From NCBI RefSeq assembly GCF_026914265.1, contig NC_069125.1, positions 8,783,117 to 8,847,116 on the forward strand: DNA of 64,000 nt, read 5' to 3'. Positions 26,101 through 35,100 of this stretch are shown piece after piece. This stretch comes from Mya arenaria (Eukaryota > Mollusca > Bivalvia > Myida > Myidae). The notes below the pieces were generated by a model. The model was not told where the DNA came from and did not search any database. It saw nothing but the letters and a program-made list of their open reading frames with translations. Within the stretch, counting starts at the first letter, position 1, and the number at the start of each line of letters is the position of its first letter. Both the position numbers and the translations under genes were made by a program.

Positions 26101-29100
26101 GCCACTACACAACTGGTATCAAACCACTGACTGAGGCAGTGTATATGGAAGACATGGTTACAAAGAATGGTCAGACCACCATCAACTACATACCTGGTAT
26201 CAAACCACTGACTGAGGCAGTGTATATGGAAGGCATGGTTATACAGAATGGTCAGTGTCCCATCAACTACATACCTGGTATCAAACCACTGACTGAGGCA
26301 GTGCATATGGAAGGCATGGTTATACAGAATGGTCAGTGTCCCATCAACTACATACCTGGTATCAAACCACTGACTGAGGCAGTGCATATGGAAGACATGG
26401 TTACACAGAATGGTCAGTAAACCATCAACTACATACCTGGTATCAAACCACTGACTGAGGCAGTGCATATGGAAGACATGGTTACACAGAATGGTCAGTA
26501 AACCGTCAACTACATACCTGGTATCAAACCACTGACTGAGGCAGTGCATATGGAAGGCATGGTTGCACAGAATGGTCAGTAAACCATCAACTACATACCT
26601 GGTATCAAACCACTGACTGAGGCAGTGCATATGGAAGGCATGGTTGCACAGGATGGTCAGAATCCCATCAACAGACTCATCCTGCAAGCATAAAAACACT
26701 TATGTTTGAAACTGAGTTTATAGTAAACTGATTGCTTTTGGTGCATGAAAAGCCATGGTTTTTGTTTCATTATTATTTTCAATATACATTATACTTGAAA
26801 TCTAAAATACAAAAGATATTAATGTTCCATGATTTCATCCATTAAGAGTCTTTACACCAAACACGATTTATTTTACATTTCACAGATATAAATATAATAA
26901 TTTAATAAAACAAGGTGATATGTTCACAGCCTTTAAGAAATACCCATGTCTGAAGACCAAGGCTTATAAAAAACTTATTCCAGTAGAAATAGTAGTGCTC
27001 TAGACCAAAAGGATTGTACTTTGGCATGTTACATTACAAAACTGTTTTTTCCATCAGGCCTATGAATGTTGAGGCCACATGACCTGCGCTTTAAAAATCA
27101 TTTCATGAAGACTGCTGGTCACAGCTGTATCCTATATTACAAAATTTCAGTAAAAGAATTGTAACGGTCACATAAGAATGCCTTTTTCTTTCATGACTAT
27201 GATTTTAGTCAAGTTAATAAAGAAGTGGCTGTACCATTCTCTCCAGACACACTGGACAGTTGGGCAGCTCTGTCATACCTGGGATCGGCATACACGCATT
27301 CTGAAACAAAAAACATGAATGCCAGATAACATTGAGAAAATGTTTTTAAAAAAATAAATAATAAAAGATAATCATTACATTATTAAAGTAATATTCTGTT
27401 AGAAAACAAATATCAATTTTGTGACATTTATGATACAATATCAGTCAGTCTTCACTTAAACATCTTATGAAAACATTTTTCTATAAACTGATTGTAGGAA
27501 TTTTCATCTTATTTAGATACACAAAACAGACAAAAAAGATTTTCAAATTTTCAAATACATGTATTTAAGTTATAGATTAAATGCAAGCAAGTATTATTTA
27601 TTTTAAACTAGTTCATCAAGGTGCTTAACCCAAGATAATCTATATATATCTCAAGTTTCCTTCAAATCGCTTCAGTACTTTCCAAGATACGACCTGGTCA
27701 AGCATAAATTATGAAAACATTGTTATGGGGAGCTAACTTGATAAATATGTATGGTAGGAGTACAGTGAGTGTGCACTGCACTTCTTCTCATTGCCATCAA
27801 ACTATGTACCAAGATTTATTTCAATCCCATCAGTACTACATAGTAGTTTTGAAGTTATTCCATCCTGACAAAGGAGTGACAGACACATGGAAGGACGGAA
27901 AGACAAAGTAGCGACTAAATGCTCCTCCCTTTGAGGAGCATAATAAGACTCACATATTTCGTACCTCAGACTCTTTAAGCATCTCCACCTGTCCAACATA
28001 CACCAGGTGACAGATGTCAGCCTCTATACTGTTGAAGGTCACATTGTTATAGGTGCTGTAATACTCGTCTGCTAGGGACTGTAATATGAGAAATTATTAG
28101 GTACAACAGGCCATTTGCACTGCCCTAGAGGTGTAATCTTGTAAGCGATATTCTTTTTTTGGTGTGTACATTCATACCTCTACCAATGGGATTGCCGGAC
28201 AGATTCTGAATCAATCATTTAGAAAATTACTATTAATGAAACAACTGCAAATGTTCCATTTAGTCATTAATTCATTTTATAAAGTTGGTTATTCAGATGT
28301 TTGCTCATGCAAGCTGGCCAGTAAAAAGACATGCCTGCACACACTAAGATAGTTATAATTTATTTTTACTTTACTTAAAAATTAAATAGGCAGCCAGGTA
28401 ATGCGAATTTAATGGTTTAAAAGACAATACTAAACAATAATTGCTACATAAAATGAGCCTTTTGTTCGGCTTGTATCAATTTTCATCTTCAAAATTTAAA
28501 ACAATCAAAGATACGGCTAACAATTTGCACGACTGTAAAATAAATGTGTCGTCAAATGAAGTAAATAGTTATTCCATTTTATTAAGTTTATAACATAACA
28601 ATATTTCCTCCATGATGAACAAGTCTAAAACATTAAATCCAGCCTTAGCCATAACATGGATCCAGATCAATTATTATGCTTGTCAAGTTTTCCCATTTAT
28701 TAACAAAGATTATTGACTAATTATTGGAGGAGTACACAAAGCTGAATAAGAGCGATGCAAAGCAAAACGCTTAAGCTCATCTTTTTTTATTCATTCAAAC
28801 AAGTGTATAACTATATAATTATTTAGGCCAAAGTTATGGGTCTTGCAATACATGTTTATATTGTCTCTGGCAACATGTGTTCTTAGTTTCATTTAATGCC
28901 TTGAACAGATTTTTAATAATGGCGAAAGTTTTTGCGCAACATCAATGCGGACAACAAAACTTGCTATGACAAAACTTTGATTTTTTTTTTTAAATAAAGC
29001 TAGATTAAAGTTTTGCCTAACATTAATTCTCACCTGATCTCTGAATTTGACTAGAACCATGTACTGGTTGGGAGCGCCGTCCCTGATGATCCTCATGTAC

Positions 29101-32100
29101 TCAATTCCTTTCCTAAAAAAGATAAAATTTAGAATTACATTCAGGTTGTGAAGAGAAAAACACTTTCCTTACTAGTAAACAAGTAAATAATCTACAATAT
29201 TTCACTGTGGTGAGCACCAAAAGCAATTATTTTCACTCATTATCAAAGCACTTGTGGCAAAGTATTTTGTGGCTTATAACTGTTGGTGCTGACCAGGGTT
29301 GCTAAATATCCGTCAAATTGCTGGTTTCGACCACAATGAACCAATTTCAGTAATGGCTAAAAAAACTGTCTAAATTTCTTTCATTTCTTCCATAATTTCG
29401 GTCCAAAATGGCTAAGTAAGTAAAAAATTAAATACACAAACCTCATTTGTCATCACTCTTCATTACCCCACTAAACGTGTCAAGATAGACTGCCCCTACT
29501 ACATCTTATCAGCTTATTTGTTAATTGGAGGTCCAAACACGTGGTAGATGACAGGGGACACAATTAAACAAATTATGTCATATAACATGTCTGGTTTGAT
29601 TGGCCTGGACCGATTGAGATTTCACTTTTTAAGCAGGCCTGCTGCTGCCTTTAACACAATTAGGCCACATTTAATAAATATTCTATCAGGCCTTTCCTGA
29701 CCGACTCACAATTATACCAGTGACCCAAAATATTTTTTAGCTTGTCTTGTGTTTGTTCCCTGTCTTATTCCTTATGGTTAAAAACCAACATAGCTTCCCA
29801 CCTGTCAACATGTAGGTCAGGTTAGACCAAATAAACTTTTTATTTATTGACATCTCATCTTTCATTTCTTGCTTCATGTTTCTTCATGTTTTTCATCCTT
29901 TTTTAGCTCGTTTTTTTAACACTTCAATTACCTAACTAATACATAACTTTTTCGGCATGTACATTTAAAAATTACAATGAATTACAATAGTAACAATGAA
30001 CATCTCACTCTTTAAACATATACCAACAAATAACAGATTTAGATCATACAAGAAAGGAGCGTTGAACTTGAGCAGGTCATGTATGGTGTACTTGGCAGGT
30101 ACAGCCAGCATACATATAAGCTCACTCCGCGCTGTGTCCTCGGATAATGATGTCATGTGACTGAAATATAAAGAGATAAGCTATTCCCAAACATGTGATG
30201 TCTTTAAAATCTAAAGAAAAATGTCGCACCCTAGAGATTTTTGTTACAATACATTATGAAATGTCTTTTTAGTTAATATTATTTTATGTGACCTTGATTG
30301 AGACGAAAGTTGATAGCTTATAGTAGCACGTCTGAGTCCCTTTCCTGGATAGAAACTAGTACTGTTGTCCCTTTTGAGATGCTATGAGAAAGTTCTCTTA
30401 GTGGGGATCAACCCAAATCTTATTGGGTGAGAGGCAGACACCTATACAAATAGACCAATCTTGCCCTAGTGGGGATTGAAAACACAAACTCTAGAGTGAG
30501 AGGCCGACACCTATATACTGTCATCCTGGTTGGGTTTGAACACACTTTCTCTTTTGTGAGAGGCCGACACCAATATACTGTCATCCTGGTTGGGTTTGAA
30601 CACACTTTCTCTTTTGTGAGAGGCCGACACCAATATACTGTCATCCTGGTTGGGTTTGAACACACTTTCTCTTTTGTGAGAGGCCGACACCTTTTCCACT
30701 TTTTTCACCAATATGCCTTTCTTACAAGCTCAATCTAATGTTCCGTGTATGCTTATTGGATCTGTATCCATCAAAGACAACAAGCTGTACTTGTTAGAAT
30801 TCAGTGTTACTAGTACATGTAATATACTGGTAGTTTTCAACGCATACGGTATCAATCAAGATGTAAATACAAATGTAAACTTTTTGTAACATAAGTTGAT
30901 TAATAAAATCAAGTTTGAGTCTGGCGCCAATTTCTTGCAAAATCTTAAGCATAACAAGCTTAATTATCTTAGTTCATGTAGTCAAATTACTTGCTTTAAT
31001 TTGAGTTTACAAAATAGGAAAAGAGTTCATCATGATAATTTTAAAGAAGCTAGGTAGGAAGGGGCAATGTTTGTTGTTTTTTCCCTCTTTTTTGTTTTAG
31101 TTCCAGTCAAAACAGCAAAGCAAGTGGTGTACGCTTACCATTAGATGTTGGTATATATAGTGTATTAAATAATTAATACTTTGTTTTTAATTGTATTTAA
31201 CACAAATGGATTTTGAGCGCAGCAACATCTAAAAATCAGCAAATCAGAATTTTGTTATATATAGGTTAAAAATAATTATTCTAGAGTTAAAAGGTTTTAC
31301 AACGAAGGGTCAGATTTGCTTTAACCACAGGTATATTCTTTTCAGGCCTTACTTGACCCTTAAGTACCTTTGGATAGGCTTTCAGAAGTTCATTGGTTAC
31401 AAGCTAAAAATGTGCATGAGGTACGATATTGGAATGTTAGCTTGTCATACAAGAAACTCAATAAAAAGAGGAATAGCATTAATCATCAATGTATGAGCCA
31501 TCAATTTCTTAAAGAAGTCATAGTAACAGCTCTGGGCATACTTGTCCTTGTATATGTGTAGAATTCCTTTCAGTTTCTCAACACCCGGGTTTCCAGAATA
31601 GAAATGCAGGCTGGCCATGCCCTTGGGTGTCGGGCTCTGAGACTTTGGGCGTACACCAGTGTCACCCTCCATCGAGCCCACTGAAAATATGAATCAGATC
31701 ATGCATACATTATATTGCATTAATCTTCAAACATTACAGATGTACATGTACTAGCATTATTCATGTATGTCATGATAGAGGTAGCATGCAGTTTTATGTT
31801 TGCTTAAATTACAAAACATTTTAGCTTTTAGCTAAACACAGTTGGAAGGGTGATGCACCCAGCCCTTTTATCATGCCCCCCCCCTCCGAGGCCAGCATGT
31901 GTACCCTAGTGTCTACATTATGGAAGGGTAATGCACTCAGCCCTTTTATGGTGGCACCCCCTGCCCTCATGGAGGCCAGCATGTGCACCCTACTCAACTG
32001 TTTACATTATGGAAGGGTAATGCACCCAGCCCTTAAATGTGGCACCCCCTCCCCCTGCCCTCATGGAGGCCACCATGTGCACCCTACTGTTTACATTATG

Positions 32101-35100
32101 GAAGAGTAAAACAACAAAATGAACCCCCCAAAAAATGGGCAAGTAAAAAATCCATTCGGGCAGGTGAAAATGGCTAGGTGGTTGCCCAAAGTGCAACCAA
32201 GTATTAGAATAAGCGTCAAGCCCTGTACTGTTTACATTATGGAAGGGTAATGCACCCCCACCCCCCCTGCCCTCATGGTGGCCACCATGTGCACCCTACT
32301 GTTTACATTATGGAAGAGTGATGCACCCAGCCCCTTTATAGTGCCACCCCTTGCCCTCATGGAGGCCAGCATGTGCACCCTACTGTTTACATTATGGAAG
32401 GGTGATGCACCCAGCCCTTTTATAGTGCCACCCCTTGCCCTCATGGAGGCCAGCATGTGCACCCTACTGTCTACATTATGGATGGGTGATGCACCCAGCC
32501 CTTTTATAGTGGCACCCCCCTGCCCTCATGGAGGCCACTATGTGTACTCTTCTGTCTACATTATGGAAGGGTGATGCACCCAGCCCTTAAATGTGGCACC
32601 CCTGGCCCCATGGAGGCCAGCATGTGCACCCTACTGTCTACATTGTGGAAGGGTGATGCACCCAGCCCTTTTATCGTGGCACCCCCTGGCCCCATGGAGG
32701 CCATCATGTGTACCCTACTGTCTACATTATGGAAGGGTGATGCACCCAGCCCTTTTATCGTGGCACCCCCTGCCCTCATGGAGGCCAGCATGTGCACCCT
32801 ACTGTCTACATTATGGAAGGGTGATGCACCCAGCCCTTTTATAGTGGCACCCCCTGCCCTCATGGAGGCCAGCATGTGCACCCTACTGTCTACATTATGG
32901 AAGGGTGATGCACCCAGCCCTTTTATCGTGGCACCCCCTGGCCCCATGGAGGCCAGCATGTGTACCCTACTGTCTATATTATGGAAGGGTGATGCACCCA
33001 GCCCTTTTATCGTGGCACCCCCTGCCCTCATGGAGGCCAGCATGTGCACCCTACTGTCTACATTATGGAAGGGTGATGCACCCAGCCCTTTTATAGTGGC
33101 ACCCCCTGCCCTCATGGAGGCCACCATGTGCACCCTACTGTCTACATTATGGAAGTGTGATGCACCCAGCCCTTTTAGTGGCACTCCCTGGCCCCATGGA
33201 GGCCAGCATGTGCACCCTACTGTCTACATTATGAAAGGGTGATGCACCCAGCCCTTTTATAGTGGCACCCCCTGCCCTCATGGAGGCCAACATGTGCACC
33301 CTACTGTCTACATTATGGAAGGGTGATGCACCCAGCCCTTTTAGTGGCACTCCCTGGCCCCATGGAGGCCAGCATTTGTATGCATCTGTCTTCATATAAG
33401 TATAGACTTTGATATTCAAATACATTACTATGATTAAACTTATAATGTGATTATAAATACATACAAATTTAACATATTTGGTTTAAATATAATTCCTAAC
33501 ATTTACTGTCCGATTCATAATGTTTAAATTCTTTACAGTCTGATACAATTTACCCTTTTCTTCCTTAGCACCATCTCCCTCTTGCAGCACCCTGCCCTTA
33601 TTTAAACTGGACTAAATCCCTATCTTATGTTAATATATATATGCACATGATATTGGGTGGGTAAAGTTTTATGCTAGAGTTCAAATGATCTATCCTAAGC
33701 TTAAATTTTACACTGTGTGACCCCGCTGATTCAGAGTAAATTCCAATTCAATTCATATGAAAAGTTTCCACACACTGCAGACTTACCCTAACAATCAAGC
33801 GCCATATCTTCCCAATACAAACAGTTTTGTCAAACTAAATTTTTCATACATCAAGCAGTAATTTGTAAAATCAAAATAGCTGGCCCTGAATTTTCACACT
33901 CAATAAAAAAATTAAAACATAAAAAAATGATTATAATTCCAAACCTAAAATTATAATACCAAAAATATTTTTTCAATACTTTTTCATATTTTTGGTATTA
34001 TAATTTTAGGTTTGGAATTACAAGATTTCTTTTAATCGTTTTAAAAAAAATTGAGTTTAACTTTACCTTTTCCATTTTTCACTGTTGTTGATACTTCCTT
34101 GTCTTCCAAGCTTTTTTTCACAGAAGTGGTCTGGTCATTTTTTACATCTGATGACACAATGAATATTAAAGGTGTGCAAGTTCGTTTTAAAAAACATCTA
34201 AAAAGATACCTATGCAACGCAGCTGTATAAAAGTATAACATAAATAGAAAAATCTAATTTAAAACCATCCAAATACTACCCCTACAACAAGTTAAGAAAG
34301 GCTTTTCAATTTTTGGCTTAGATCATAAATATCTATTTATAGATTTTTTGGCATGTAGTTTTTTCATTCTTAAAGGGACTCGCTCATGTTTTTTGAAGTC
34401 CAAGAATTTGAACAACGTTAGTAACGCGATTTAACAGAAGGCTTAATTTTAATATCAAAGAGTAAAATATTTGTAAGTGTTTTCAGATGCATAACCGTGA
34501 AGACAAAAAATGATGCCAAAACATGAATGAGTCTCTTTAAAACAAAACTAGGCTTTCTGTATGGAGCTGAACTTCACAATGTGCCTTTTTTTCCCCCTTT
34601 TTTGGCAATTTCGTTTCACTTAAAGCACCGATGATGTTATCAAATGTTCAGCACAACAAGGGTATCACTCATTTGTACTTTGTTTATCAAAGCAATTGTG
34701 TTTGAGTGCTTTTCAGCTACCAGTATAAACCCTTAATTGGCTGAAGTTATAACATTTTTTTTAATTCTTTGACTTAATTTTCTTAAAACAATTTTAATGT
34801 CAATAGACAAAACATCTGTTCACTATTTTCATTATGATGTTTTATCATCAACATTTTCTTCACATTCCACACATTTTTTTTTTCAATAACGGATGTAACA
34901 AAACGTGAATGAGGCCTTTTAATGATTATATGACTCTTTATTACCAACTCCACTCCCATCCAAGCCAGCATTCTTCAAGCCAACTTCACTCCCATCCAAA
35001 CCAGCCTTCTTCACATCAACTCCACTCCCGTCTGAACGAGCCTTCTTCAAGTTAACTCCACTCCCATCCAAGCCAGCCTTCTTCACATCAACTCCACTTC

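Noticed and set aside
25302-26420. 372-codon open frame on the + strand across the RING array
   Set aside because: It is antisense to BRAP exon 10 repeats; any stop-free 81-bp unit stays open when repeated. No domain in the + strand translation.
32561-33242. Frames of over 200 codons on both strands at 32.5-33.2 kb
   Set aside because: They follow from the 84-bp (28-codon) minisatellite in a BRAP intron; no start context, domain or splice link.
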